A stretch of DNA of 64,000 bases, from NCBI GenBank assembly GCA_013327885.1, contig JABUMY010000016.1, positions 62,001-126,000 of the forward strand, read 5' to 3'. Position numbers and translations under genes: made by a program. Of this stretch, positions 16,816 through 26,032 are shown one piece after another (within the stretch, counting starts at the first letter, position 1; the number at the start of each line of letters is the position of its first letter). The DNA is from Flavisolibacter longurius (GTDB lineage Bacteria > Bacteroidota > Bacteroidia > Chitinophagales > Chitinophagaceae). The notes beneath the pieces were generated by a model, which was given only the letters and a program-made list of their open reading frames with translations, searched no databases and was not told the DNA's origin.

Positions 16816-17406
16816 ATGAAAAATCTCCCTGTATTCCTGCTTTCTTTTTTCTTTTTTGCTGCTGCTGCACAAAAAACAACGGATGTACAATTAAATAACC
16901 GCCTGAAGGAATATTTCGCTTTCAGCAAAAACCTGGAGTTGGATAAGGCTATGGAGTACATGCATCCCAAGCTGTTTACCATTGCACCCAAAGAGCAGAT
17001 TATTGCTTCCATGGAAGCGGCATTTAACCAGCCGCAGATGAGCTTTTCCTTCGACAGCATGTCGGTGGCCGCCATCAGTCCCATATATAAAACAGGCACC
17101 GAAAGCTACCGCAGGGTCGATTATTATATGTCCATGAACATCACCCTCAGCGATTCCCTTGATCTGAAAATTCCGGAATTAGCCGCCGCCATGCAGGCTT
17201 CTTTTAAAACAGGCTTCCCTGGTAAAAGAATTGTCATTGATACAAATACCAACAGCATTAATGTAAAAGGAAATGAGTTACTCTTTGCTATCAAAGACCC
17301 AAAGGTCGCCGAATGGATGTTCCTGGGTTACGATCGCAACAACCCGCAATTGATCAAGCTTCTTTTTCCGAAGGCAATGCGCCAGCATTTTAAACTTTTG
17401 CCATAA
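16816..17406 (+). CDS. Secreted protein of unknown function
   Basis: 196 residues with a clear signal peptide (MKNLPVFLLSFFFFAAAAQ). The mature part is a small soluble domain (NRLKEYFAFSKNLELDKAMEYMHPKLF, NQPQMSFSFDSMSVAAISP, WMFLGYDRNNPQ) that resembles a SnoaL/NTF2-like cone or an uncharacterised Bacteroidota periplasmic family; I do not recognise it firmly. Divergent from pyrD (75 bases between starts) and 55 bases before the thiolase. Confidence 0.8.
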   Translation: MKNLPVFLLSFFFFAAAAQKTTDVQLNNRLKEYFAFSKNLELDKAMEYMHPKLFTIAPKEQIIASMEAAFNQPQMSFSFDSMSVAAISPIYKTGTESYRRVDYYMSMNITLSDSLDLKIPELAAAMQASFKTGFPGKRIVIDTNTNSINVKGNELLFAIKDPKVAEWMFLGYDRNNPQLIKLLFPKAMRQHFKLLP

Positions 17407-17461
17407 GGTTGTTGATGCAACTATTTAATTTTTCCCTTATCTTCCGTCTATAATTTTTCCT

Positions 17462-18637
17462 ATGCAAGAAGCGTATATCGTAGCCGGCTACAGAACGGCG
17501 GTTGGAAAAGCAAAGCGTGGCGGTTTCCGGTTTTACCGGCCCGATGACCTGGCCATTGATGTGATTAAAGGACTACTGGCAACTGTACCGCAGTTGGACA
17601 AGGCCCGTGTGGATGATGTTATTGTAGGCAACGCCGTGCCCGAGGCCGAACAGGGCCTGCAGGTGGGGCGCATTATTGCCGCAAGAGCCCTGGGCTTTGA
17701 TGTGCCCGGCATGACGGTAAACCGCTATTGTGCCTCCGGGCTAGAGACGATTGCCATTGCCACGGCCAAGATCCGCATGGGCATGGCCGATTGCATTGTA
17801 GCGGGTGGTACCGAAAGCATGAGCCTTGTACCCACGGCCGGCTGGAAAACGGTTCCCGCTTATTCCATTGCTAAAGACGAACCGGATTATTACCTAAGCA
17901 TGGGCCTCACGGCCGAAGCCGTGGCCAAAGAATACAACGTAAGCCGCGAGGAGCAGGACAACTTTGCTTACCATTCGCACCAAAAAGCGCTGAAGGCGAT
18001 TGAAGCGGGGCATTTTAAAGAAGGCATTCTGCCCATTGACGTAGAGCAGGTTTATGTGGATGAAAAGGGTAAAAGAGCCACTCGCAACTATATTGTGGAT
18101 ACCGACGAAGGTCCCCGTGGCGATACCTCGCCGGAAGCCTTGGCCAGGCTAAAACCCGTATTCGCTGCCGGCGGATCGGTAACGGCAGGCAACTCCTCGC
18201 AAACCTCCGATGGCGCTGCCTTTGTGCTGGTCATGAGCGAAAGGCTGGTAAAAGAACTGGGTGTTCAGCCCATTGGCCGGTTGGTAGCTTGTACGTCTGC
18301 CGGCGTGCATCCCCGCATCATGGGCATTGGGCCGGTTGCCGCCATTCCAAAAGTATTGAAGCAATCCGGCATGAACCTCGGGCAGATCGACTTGGTGGAA
18401 TTGAACGAAGCTTTTGCTTCGCAATCCATCGCTGTTATTCGTGAGGCAGGACTGAATCCCGATGCCGTTAATATCAACGGCGGGGCCATTGCTCTCGGTC
18501 ATCCTTTGGGTTGCACCGGCGCCAAGCTTACCATCCAGCTCCTTTCTGACCTGAAGCGTACCGGCAAAAAATACGGCATGGTAACCGCCTGCGTAGGCGG
18601 TGGCCAGGGCATTGCGGGCATCATCGAACGGTTGTAA
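17462..18637 (+). CDS. fadA: Acetyl-CoA C-acyltransferase (thiolase)
   Basis: Thiolytic cleavage of 3-ketoacyl-CoA in beta-oxidation, or the reverse condensation. Nucleophile Cys90 in NRYCASGLETIA; catalytic His in NGGAIALGHPLGCTGA; second Cys in MVTACVGGGQG near the C-terminus. 391 residues is standard. No fadB or other beta-oxidation gene is adjacent, so the physiological direction cannot be told from context; the symbol is by family. Confidence 0.9.
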   Translation: MQEAYIVAGYRTAVGKAKRGGFRFYRPDDLAIDVIKGLLATVPQLDKARVDDVIVGNAVPEAEQGLQVGRIIAARALGFDVPGMTVNRYCASGLETIAIATAKIRMGMADCIVAGGTESMSLVPTAGWKTVPAYSIAKDEPDYYLSMGLTAEAVAKEYNVSREEQDNFAYHSHQKALKAIEAGHFKEGILPIDVEQVYVDEKGKRATRNYIVDTDEGPRGDTSPEALARLKPVFAAGGSVTAGNSSQTSDGAAFVLVMSERLVKELGVQPIGRLVACTSAGVHPRIMGIGPVAAIPKVLKQSGMNLGQIDLVELNEAFASQSIAVIREAGLNPDAVNINGGAIALGHPLGCTGAKLTIQLLSDLKRTGKKYGMVTACVGGGQGIAGIIERL

Positions 18638-18765
18638 AAACCGTACGAAAAGGGCATTTGCCGCTGGTGTATTTTAGACGTTAGGCATCATACGAATGGC
18701 GATTATCTGCTATGGGTTTTCCCGGAAATTGGCTAAATTCGTAGTACCACCAACCTCTATTCTGT

Positions 18766-19182
18766 ATGAATGCCACCACAACTGCGGATGCTACCATCCT
18801 CTATGTAGATGATGATAGTGATGATTGCCTTTTTTTACGGTCCTCCTGGGAAGAAGCCGGCAACACGGCAAAACTGGTTTGCGCCAGCAGCGGCGAAGAA
18901 GCTGTGGCTTACCTGAATTCGATAGACCCCGCCTCGCTTCCCCGGTTGATTGTGCTCGACCTGAACATGCCGCGCTGGGACGGACGGCGTACTTTACACT
19001 ACCTAAAATCGCAACCCCACCTGGCAGCCATTCCTGTCATTGTGTTTTCTACTTCGGAAAGCAAGCAAGACAAAGAAGCCTGTGTACAACTGGGTGCTGC
19101 TTCTTACCTGAAAAAGCCGTTTCACTACGATGGTTACAAAAACATCATTGCGGATTTCAACCGCTACCTGAGAGCTTCCTGA
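18766..19182 (+). CDS. CheY-like single-domain response regulator
   Basis: 138 residues, one receiver domain and no output domain. Acidic pocket VDDDSDD (14-20), phosphoacceptor Asp65 in IVLDLNMPRWDG, the switch Ser/Thr in VIVFSTSES and the conserved Lys in SYLKKPFHY. The partner kinase is not in the window. Such free receivers in Bacteroidota often pair with hybrid kinases or bacteriophytochromes (family knowledge). Confidence 0.92.
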   Translation: MNATTTADATILYVDDDSDDCLFLRSSWEEAGNTAKLVCASSGEEAVAYLNSIDPASLPRLIVLDLNMPRWDGRRTLHYLKSQPHLAAIPVIVFSTSESKQDKEACVQLGAASYLKKPFHYDGYKNIIADFNRYLRAS

Positions 19183-19271
19183 TGGAAGCTGCTCCCTTTT
19201 TTCTGCGCCTTCTGGCAGCCTTGCCTATGTTAAGGATTGCCTGCCGAAACGTTCTTTAGACCTTTTTGCTT

Positions 19272-19279
19272 TATTTTTG
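19272..19279 (+). promoter_or_regulatory. Possible -7 element for the small exported protein / TonB receptor pair
   Basis: TATTTTTG matches the Bacteroidota TAnnTTTG element exactly, about 40 bases before the TTG start at 19321. No TTTG -33 element is visible at the expected distance. Confidence 0.35.
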
Positions 19280-19320
19280 CAACCACCGTTCATTTTTCAG
19301 GAGCGGGTCAACCCCTTTCA

Positions 19321-19659
19321 TTGCGAAAAAAGAGCATCATACAGAAAGTTATTGCCGTTGTGCTGTTGCTGGTATTTACCATCAGCGTCACACCCGGGCA
19401 CCTTTTTCATGATGTCCTGACCTCGCATACCGATGAGCAGGTTTGTCGCGACCGGGATAAGTCCGTACCGCACTTTCACAACCCCACGTTTCATTGCTCG
19501 TTTGATGAACTGGTGATAACGGCACCTTTCCTGGGCGATGTGTTTCATCCTGTAATTGAACCGCCGTTATTTGTTGTTGCGCATACTGAATTTGTTCCCG
19601 TTTTTTATCTCCCCTCCACCTTTCAGCATACCGAAAGCCGTGGCCCGCCAATGATCTGA
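19321..19659 (+). CDS. Small exported His/Cys-containing protein preceding a TonB receptor
   Basis: From the TTG at 19321: a basic N-terminus (MRKKSIIQ), one hydrophobic segment (KVIAVVLLLVFTISVTPG), then HLFHDVLTSHTDEQVC, HFHNPTFHC and a C-terminal hydrophobic stretch. 112 residues. The upstream in-frame extension to 19237 lacks a family-like start. His and Cys clusters suggest metal contact. It ends 56 bases before the TonB receptor, so the pair may act together in metal acquisition; this is inference. Confidence 0.65.
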   Translation: MRKKSIIQKVIAVVLLLVFTISVTPGHLFHDVLTSHTDEQVCRDRDKSVPHFHNPTFHCSFDELVITAPFLGDVFHPVIEPPLFVVAHTEFVPVFYLPSTFQHTESRGPPMI

Positions 19660-19715
19660 TCCCAATTCTACGCACATTTTCTCCCATTTTTTTTGACGAT
19701 TAAATCATTGGATCA

Positions 19716-22103
19716 ATGAATAAATTCTTGATTGCTATCTCATTTCTATTGAGTGCTGCTCTTTGTTTTGCGCAGCCGTCCGCCCGTATTAATTTAACCG
19801 GTAAGATCACCGATGCGCAGACCGGCGAACCGCTGCCGGGTGCCACTGTTTTTATGGCCGATATCCGCATTGGCGCCACGGCCGATTCTTCCGGAAACTA
19901 CAGTTTCAACAGCCTGCCTTCGGGCCACCATACCATCGAGGTTTCGTATGCCGGTTTTAATACACAAGTCATCCATATTGATGTTTATGCCAGCATGGTA
20001 AAGAATTTTTCCATTGCTCCCTCTGTTACCGAGCAGGAAGGCGTTACCATCACCGGTGTGGCCCACGCTACCACGCTTCGGGATGCACCCATCCCTGTTT
20101 CGGTCATTCGCCGGCAGGAAATGCTGCAGACGCCTTCCACCAACATTATTGACCTGATCTCCCGCCAACCGGGTGTGGCCCAGGTGAGCACCGGGCCAGC
20201 CGTTTCAAAACCGGTGATTCGCGGACTGGGCTTTAACCGCGTGGTGGTGGTAAATGATGGTGTACGCCAGGAAGGACAGCAATGGGGTGCCGAGCATGGT
20301 GTGGAGATTGACGAGCTGAGTGTACAGCGGGCCGAGGTGCTGAAAGGACCTTCGTCGCTTATGTACGGCAGCGATGCCCTGGCCGGCGTGGTCAACCTGG
20401 TGACCAACGTACCGGTGCCGGAAGGTACCGTTCGGGGAAACATCCTCGCCAATTACCAGACCAACAATTCGCTCCTGGGCCTGAACGGCAACATTGCCGG
20501 TAACCTGAACGGCTTTAACTGGAATGCCTACCTCACCAACCGGTCGGCCAGGGATTACCATAACAAGTATGATGGAAGAGTGCTGAACTCCCGCTTTAAG
20601 GAAACCAATTTTGGCGGATACGTCGGGTTGAATAAAAGCTGGGGATTCAGTCACCTTATTTTTAGTGCGCTGAACCAGGACCTTGGCATGGTGGAAGGCG
20701 ACCGTGATGATGCCACGGGGCAGTTTCTTGTTTACCCCGGTACTGCGCTGGAAAGAATTGCTACGAAAGCTGATTTTGAAAGTCGCACCCCGGTGGTTCC
20801 TTATCAAAACGTAAGGCATTACAAACTGGTAAGCGACAATAATTTTAATATCGGTCGCAGCCGTTTAAAACTCAACCTTTCTTACCAGAATAACCTGCGC
20901 AAGGAACTGGGCGAAGTGGAGCATGCCGATGAGCCCCACTTGTTTTTTGACCTGAAAACCCTGGGTTATAACCTGCAACTGACCCTGCCACAAACAAAGG
21001 ACTGGCAAACAACAGTAGGCGTGAGCGGTATGCACCAGGCTAATACCAACAAAGGAGAGGAGGCGATCATACCTGATTACAGCCTGTTTGACGTGGGTGC
21101 ATTTGTTTTTATGCAGCGATTTTTTTCCAAAACAACGCTAACGGGTGGCCTGCGTTTCGATAACCGCACGGTCAATGGAAAAGAAACCATGGAGCATGGC
21201 CATGAGAAATTTGAGTCTTTCTCCCGCAACTTTTCCAATTTCTCCGGAAGTGCCGGCATTAGCTACCACCCGGTGGAAAAACTAACGTTCAAGGCCAACC
21301 TGGCAAGAGGCTACCGGGCACCAACGCTTTCCGAACTGGCGTCCAACGGTGGCCACGAAGGCACCAACCGGTTTGAGTACGGGCAGCGTGACCTCAAGTC
21401 TGAAAAAAGCCTGCAGGCCGATGCCGGCGTGGTGGTGGATGCAATGCATTTTAGCCTAACGCTGAATGCATTTTATAACCGTATCAACGACTTTATCTTT
21501 TACCAGCGCCTGCAAAGCAGCTTGGGTGGCGACTCGCTGGTGACCGATCATGGCGAAACACTGGAGGCTTTTGCCTTTAACCAGCGTGACGCAAAACTGG
21601 CTGGTGTAGAAGTACAGCTTGACCTCCATCCGCATCCACTGGACTGGCTGCATTTTGAAAATACATTTTCGTTTGTACGTGGCCGTTTCGATGAGACGCT
21701 GGATGGCAGCAACAACCTGCCGCTGATTCCGGCAGCACGGCTGAACAGCGAATTGCGCTTCGACCGGAAGAAGTGGGGCAAAAGCCTGCGGAAGCTTTAT
21801 TTCTTGGTGGAAGCCAACTCCGTGTTTAACCAAAGCAAGGCCTTTGCCGGCTACAATACCGAAACCACCACACCGGGTTATGTATTACTGAACAGCGGGC
21901 TTGGTGCCGACCTCGTTTCGCGGAAAGGCAACACGCTGGCCAGTATTCATTTTGCAGTGAACAACCTGACCGACAGGGCTTACCAGGATCACCTGAGCCG
22001 CCTGAAATACACAGCCGAAAACAATGTTACCGGCCGGCAGGGTGTGTTTAACATGGGCCGCAATTTTTCGGTGAAGGTGAACGTGCCGATAAATTTTATG
22101 TAA
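19716..22103 (+). CDS. TonB-dependent outer-membrane receptor, possibly for a metal
   Basis: 795 residues. Signal peptide (LIAISFLLSAALCFAQ), CarboxypepD_reg-like domain (about 25-110; GKITDAQTGEPLPGATVF), plug (about 120-240; QEMLQTPSTNIIDLISRQPG, RGLGFNRVVVVNDGVRQEG, LKGPSSLMYGSDALAGVVN) and a 22-strand barrel ending in FSVKVNVPINFM. The plug and the loop KETMEHGHEKF resemble zinc/copper receptors of the ZnuD type. It follows the small His/Cys protein. The TAA stop is the first triplet of a 70 bp inverted repeat. Confidence 0.9.
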   Translation: MNKFLIAISFLLSAALCFAQPSARINLTGKITDAQTGEPLPGATVFMADIRIGATADSSGNYSFNSLPSGHHTIEVSYAGFNTQVIHIDVYASMVKNFSIAPSVTEQEGVTITGVAHATTLRDAPIPVSVIRRQEMLQTPSTNIIDLISRQPGVAQVSTGPAVSKPVIRGLGFNRVVVVNDGVRQEGQQWGAEHGVEIDELSVQRAEVLKGPSSLMYGSDALAGVVNLVTNVPVPEGTVRGNILANYQTNNSLLGLNGNIAGNLNGFNWNAYLTNRSARDYHNKYDGRVLNSRFKETNFGGYVGLNKSWGFSHLIFSALNQDLGMVEGDRDDATGQFLVYPGTALERIATKADFESRTPVVPYQNVRHYKLVSDNNFNIGRSRLKLNLSYQNNLRKELGEVEHADEPHLFFDLKTLGYNLQLTLPQTKDWQTTVGVSGMHQANTNKGEEAIIPDYSLFDVGAFVFMQRFFSKTTLTGGLRFDNRTVNGKETMEHGHEKFESFSRNFSNFSGSAGISYHPVEKLTFKANLARGYRAPTLSELASNGGHEGTNRFEYGQRDLKSEKSLQADAGVVVDAMHFSLTLNAFYNRINDFIFYQRLQSSLGGDSLVTDHGETLEAFAFNQRDAKLAGVEVQLDLHPHPLDWLHFENTFSFVRGRFDETLDGSNNLPLIPAARLNSELRFDRKKWGKSLRKLYFLVEANSVFNQSKAFAGYNTETTTPGYVLLNSGLGADLVSRKGNTLASIHFAVNNLTDRAYQDHLSRLKYTAENNVTGRQGVFNMGRNFSVKVNVPINFM

Positions 22104-22170
22104 AGCGGCCCCCACCTAACCTCCCCCGGTGGAGGAGGGACAGCTGACACACAGCCCACGCTTTTGCACG
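22101..22170 (+). repeat. 70 bp inverted repeat, left copy
   Basis: Begins TAAAGCGGCCCCCACCTAAC and ends CCCACGCTTTTGCACG. It equals the reverse complement of 22471-22540 with one mismatch (at the A in GCACG). Its first three bases are the stop codon of the TonB receptor gene. Confidence 0.9.
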
Positions 22171-22365
22171 AAACGTTTTTAGCCTCTGCCAGTTTGCTGG
22201 TAGAGGCTTTTGTTTTTTTGGATAACAATAAAATATTTGGCATGTGTAGGGACACGCCGTGGCGTGTCGTTCAAAAGCCCGATAGGGCTTTAACATGAAT
22301 AGCACCGGGTGAAACCCGGCGAAAAAAATGGGATATAAAAAAGAACCCCGAATGGGGTTCAATTT
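22171..22365. repeat. Composite palindrome module between convergent genes
   Basis: In order: terminator hairpin (22181-22219), GACACGCC-GT-GGCGTGTC (about 22250-22268), AAAGCCC-gata-GGGCTTT (22274-22291), GAATAGCACCGGGTGAAACC with CGGCG (22297-22321) and GAACCCC-gaat-GGGGTTC (22343-22360). The same series of elements recurs at 43935-44185. Non-coding. Confidence 0.75.
22181..22219 (+). terminator. Terminator after the TonB receptor gene
   Basis: AGCCTCTGCCAG pairs with CTGGTAGAGGCT (one G-U pair, loop TTTG), followed by a run of T. Confidence 0.8.
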
Positions 22366-22470
22366 TATACTGATAGCAATAAATCACCAATCTTTCTCTT
22401 GGTTTTCATGCGCTTCAAACCAGAAGTAATAAACTTTCATCCTTCCAAAATGACCTGGAAAAAATTGTAT

Positions 22471-22540
22471 CGAGCAAAAGCGTGGGCTGTGTGTCAGCTG
22501 TCCCTCCTCCACCGGGGGAGGTTAGGTGGGGGCCGCTTTA
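22471..22540 (-). repeat. 70 bp inverted repeat, right copy
   Basis: Reverse complement of 22101-22170 with one mismatch. Its outer three bases are the stop codon of the ABC exporter gene on the minus strand. Confidence 0.9.
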
Positions 22541-24328
22541 TAACGCCGCTGGCGAAGGACTTGGGGCGAGGTTTTTTCGCTCACCGATTTGCTGCCGCCA
22601 CATGGCATAATAAAGACCTTTTTCTTCCAGCAAACTTTCATGCGTGCCGGTTTCAATCACCTCACCCAGTTCCAGCACATAAATACGGTCGGCGTGCATG
22701 ATGGTTGACAGGCGATGCGCAATCAAAATCGTGATCTGGTTTTGTAGGGAAGACACCTGGCGTATGGTTTTGCCGATCTCTTCTTCCGTCAGCGAATCCA
22801 GTGCCGATGTGGCCTCGTCAAAAATAAGCAGGGCCGGTTTGCGAATAAGAGCACGGGCAATGGAAAGCCGTTGTTTTTCGCCGCCCGAAAGTTTCAGTCC
22901 GCCTTCGCCAATCATCGTATCGATGCCTTTTTCGGCCCGCTTCAACAGGTTCTGGCAGGAAGCTTTGTGCAAGGCATCCAACAGGTCTTCTTCGGTGGCG
23001 GAAGGATTAACAAACAAGAGGTTTTCTTTGATGGTACCGCTAAAAAGCTGTGTATCCTGCGTTACAAAGCCAATCTGCTTGCGCAGGTCATCAAACTGGA
23101 TGTTGTTTTCGTCCACACCGTTGTAATAGATATTGCCATCCGCCGGACGGTACAATCCCACCAGCAATTTCATCAGCGTTGTTTTGCCCGAGCCCGAGGG
23201 TCCCACAAACGCAATGGTCTCACCTTTTTGCGTGGTAAAGCTGATGTTGTCGATGGCCTTGTGCTGGGCCGACTGGTGCTTGAAAGTAACCTGCCTGAAC
23301 TCCAGCGTTTGCACCGGTCCTAAATGCTTGGGTTGCAGCGGCTCGGTTTCCGGCTTTTTGTTCATCAGGGCCTCAAAATTATTCAGCGAGGCCTCGGCTT
23401 CGCGGTAGTTGAGCAGGATGTTGCCAATGTCCTGCAGGGGACCAAATACAAAAAAAGAAAAGATCTGCATCGTTGCCAGTTGGCCTGCGGTCAGTTCGCC
23501 CTGGTAAACCACCCACAACAGCATAAAAAGAATCACCTGTCGCAAGGTGTTCACAAAGGTTCCCTGAACAAAAGAAATGGAGCGGATGCGCTTGACTTTT
23601 GTCAGCTCGAGCCCCAGAATTTTATACGTGTTTTTGTTCAGGCGTTCCACTTCCTGCCCGGTAAGTCCGAGGCTTTTCACCAGTTCAATATTGCGCAGGC
23701 TTTCGGTAGTGGTGCCGGCAAGCGAAGTGGTTTGCGAAACGATTGTTTTCTGGATAGTCTTTACTTTTTTGCTCAGCAGGTTAGAGATAATAACCAGCAT
23801 AATGATACCCCCAAAATAAATAAGCGGCAGCGACCAGTGAATGCGGGCCGCGAAGATGGCTACGAACACAATGCCCACGATCACGGTGAAAAGGATGTTC
23901 ACAAACGAGTTCATGAATTTTTCCGTATCGGTACGCACCTTTTGCAGGATGCTGAGGGTTTCGCCGCTGCGCTGGTCTTCAAACTCCTGGTAGGGCAGGC
24001 GCATGGCGTGTTTCAGTCCGTCGGTAAACACTTTGGCGCCAAACTTTTGCTGGATAACATTCAAAAAATAATCCTGGAAATTCTTTGCAATGCGGCTGAT
24101 CATGGCCACGCCGATAGAAGCACCCAACAGCGCAATGACCGGTGTGGCAAAGCTCCAGAAAAAGGAAGGGTAGGTAGCTTTGTTTTGGGTGTATTGGGTG
24201 GCCAGGTCAATCAGCCGGCCAAAGATGATGGGGTCCACCAGCGAAAACCCGATGTTGGTGGCCGCCAGGAACAATACCAAAAACACCAGCCCTTTGTGAG
24301 GCTTCAGATACGCATACAGGATCTTCAT
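22538..24328 (-). CDS. ABC transporter, fused permease and ATPase (MsbA-like exporter)
   Basis: 596 residues. Six-helix membrane domain (about 1-320) with the coupling region and EFEDQRSGETLSILQ, then the nucleotide-binding domain: Walker A FVGPSGSGKTT (around 377), Q-loop GFVTQDTQLFSG, signature LSGGEKQRLSIARAL, Walker B LLIFDEATSALD and the switch His in IAHRLSTI. A half-transporter that works as a homodimer in the inner membrane. It lies before the glycosyltransferase genes, so lipid-linked glycan or lipid A export is plausible but unproven. The last residues (PSPSPAAL) run into the inverted repeat. Confidence 0.9.
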   Translation of the reverse strand: MKILYAYLKPHKGLVFLVLFLAATNIGFSLVDPIIFGRLIDLATQYTQNKATYPSFFWSFATPVIALLGASIGVAMISRIAKNFQDYFLNVIQQKFGAKVFTDGLKHAMRLPYQEFEDQRSGETLSILQKVRTDTEKFMNSFVNILFTVIVGIVFVAIFAARIHWSLPLIYFGGIIMLVIISNLLSKKVKTIQKTIVSQTTSLAGTTTESLRNIELVKSLGLTGQEVERLNKNTYKILGLELTKVKRIRSISFVQGTFVNTLRQVILFMLLWVVYQGELTAGQLATMQIFSFFVFGPLQDIGNILLNYREAEASLNNFEALMNKKPETEPLQPKHLGPVQTLEFRQVTFKHQSAQHKAIDNISFTTQKGETIAFVGPSGSGKTTLMKLLVGLYRPADGNIYYNGVDENNIQFDDLRKQIGFVTQDTQLFSGTIKENLLFVNPSATEEDLLDALHKASCQNLLKRAEKGIDTMIGEGGLKLSGGEKQRLSIARALIRKPALLIFDEATSALDSLTEEEIGKTIRQVSSLQNQITILIAHRLSTIMHADRIYVLELGEVIETGTHESLLEEKGLYYAMWRQQIGERKNLAPSPSPAAL

Positions 24329-24344
24329 GATGTAAAGCTAAGGC

Positions 24345-25244
24345 CTAGAGCCGTTTTTGATACGTCGCTATTTTCCAGCTTTTGCCACGGATCGTTTTTA
24401 AGAGCCGCGCCAAAAACGGGAGGTCTTCAAAGGCATTTTTCTCCTGCTGAATTGCCATTGCATCCATGGCATGGAGGTTCTTTACCAGGTTGGGAATACT
24501 TTCTTCGCCGTTAACAAGAAAGAAGGTTTTCAGCAATTGCCGGAACTCTTTCAGGTTCCAGTAATGCGCTACGGTGCTGTTGGCCGTTTTTACCGAACCG
24601 CTTTTTTGCAGGCAATAGCTAAAGGCAAACTGCTCGGCAATGTGTTTGGGAAATTTTGCATAAACGGCATCCGTCAGGGCCAGTACATCCTGCAGGATTT
24701 CTTTGCGGTCAGTTTTTAGCCCTACCACGCCGGCATTGTACATCTTCAGGCTGTTGTCGAATTGTACCTGCTGGTTGTTGTACATTATCGGTGTGGTGGA
24801 AAGAAAGCGCTCCCATTTGTAAAAGGAAGGGTTCTCGCTTTTGTTGATGGTGCCTTCGCATTGGTGCATAAAAAAGCTGCCGGATTCGATGTCGTCAAAC
24901 AGTGTTTGTACAGGCGACAGCAGATAGGTGTCCGTATCGCAATACAACACGTTGCCTTCAAAGCGGGCCGTAAAATCGATCAGCATTTCAATCTTCAGCC
25001 GGTGCACAAAATTGCTGCTGCCACGCCAGCGCTGCGCTGTGTCTGTTGTCAGCGGCAACAGTTGCAGGTGGTGAAGGAAAGGCGCAAAATCGGCAAACAC
25101 TTCCGGCGTATCGGTGTAAATGGCAATGGTGGTATCGGCAGGCGGTGTAAGGTTGTAAACCTGCAGGTATTTGAGCAGCGAATAGCGGCATTCATTGGTA
25201 AAATCAGTGCCGCCGTATGCCTGGTAAAGAATTGCGTTCTGCAT
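24345..25244 (-). CDS. Probable glycosyltransferase (GT-A fold, DxD)
   Basis: 299 residues, cytosolic. N-terminus NAILYQAYGGTDFTNECRYS, and a metal-binding DxD at VLYCDTDTYLLSP (around residue 123) followed by GSFFMHQCEG, as in nucleotide-sugar transferases related to GT8/GT77. C-terminal basic tail. It is separated by 14 bases from the upstream GT25-like gene, so probably co-transcribed. Donor and acceptor sugars unknown. Confidence 0.7.
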   Translation of the reverse strand: MQNAILYQAYGGTDFTNECRYSLLKYLQVYNLTPPADTTIAIYTDTPEVFADFAPFLHHLQLLPLTTDTAQRWRGSSNFVHRLKIEMLIDFTARFEGNVLYCDTDTYLLSPVQTLFDDIESGSFFMHQCEGTINKSENPSFYKWERFLSTTPIMYNNQQVQFDNSLKMYNAGVVGLKTDRKEILQDVLALTDAVYAKFPKHIAEQFAFSYCLQKSGSVKTANSTVAHYWNLKEFRQLLKTFFLVNGEESIPNLVKNLHAMDAMAIQQEKNAFEDLPFLARLLKTIRGKSWKIATYQKRL

Positions 25245-25258
25245 GTGCTTGGCTTCAG

Positions 25259-26032
25259 TTATTGGTTAAGGTAGGATACAGAAGTAGTGCCAACCTGGTA
25301 CTGCTGGTTTATGATCTTTGGCTGAATAATATAAGCATTCACCAGTTCATTGGTGGCGGCGTGTGCCAGCAGGTTGTCTGCCACAAACGAGATGGGTGTT
25401 TGAAGGGCAAGTAACGTTTCGGCACCCGTTTTTGTAACACCGTATGCATGGCTGCAATCGTGGTAGCCTGCTTTTGCAATATAGCGGCCAATCTTTTTCG
25501 GGTAAAGGTGACGGATGGTTTTGTGCGAATAATTCAGGCCGCCAAAAAAGCGCTGCAGGTGATACACCGCCTTTTTCAAAAAAGCCATTGGCGGAACGGT
25601 TTCTTTTTCAGCAAAGCCAAAGTAAACCAGTTCCCAGTTTACAGGCAGTTCGGCAAGAAGATCGGGCCAAAGGGCAACGTTCTTTTTATCAATCACAACA
25701 TCGTCTTCCAGGATCAGCACTTTTTGGTACCCTTCCTTTACTACTGTTTTGTACACTTCTGCATGGCTCCAGGAGCAGCCGATCATACCCGGTGTCATGG
25801 CTTTGCCATAACGGTGGTGCCCGCGGGCCAGCACCTCGTTGTAAATGCCCTGCGCCTCCAAGCTCTCGACAGAAAATTCCTGCTTGTCCTTTCCAAAAAA
25901 CAACTCGTATTGTAAGCCATCCAATTCTTTTTCAATATGGGCATGCCGGTCGGTTGCCCGCCGCAGCGTAATGACATACACTTTGTCGAAAAACTGGTTA
26001 AGGGATGAAAAAAATACTTGCACCTGGTTCAT
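25259..26032 (-). CDS. Glycosyltransferase family 25 (LPS-type) protein
   Basis: 257 residues. The GT25 opening FFDKVYVITLRRATDRHAH (about 13-32), MTPGMIGCSWSHAEVYK and the metal-binding VLILEDDVVID near residue 115 are characteristic of LPS-modifying galactosyl-type transferases. It is first in a two-gene leftward unit with the DxD protein at 24345. Confidence 0.85.
   Translation of the reverse strand: MNQVQVFFSSLNQFFDKVYVITLRRATDRHAHIEKELDGLQYELFFGKDKQEFSVESLEAQGIYNEVLARGHHRYGKAMTPGMIGCSWSHAEVYKTVVKEGYQKVLILEDDVVIDKKNVALWPDLLAELPVNWELVYFGFAEKETVPPMAFLKKAVYHLQRFFGGLNYSHKTIRHLYPKKIGRYIAKAGYHDCSHAYGVTKTGAETLLALQTPISFVADNLLAHAATNELVNAYIIQPKIINQQYQVGTTSVSYLNQ

Noticed and set aside
23324-24514. 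396-codon open frame antisense to the ABC exporter
   Set aside because: Spans the exporter coding region on the opposite strand, with shadow-like composition and no signal or motif.
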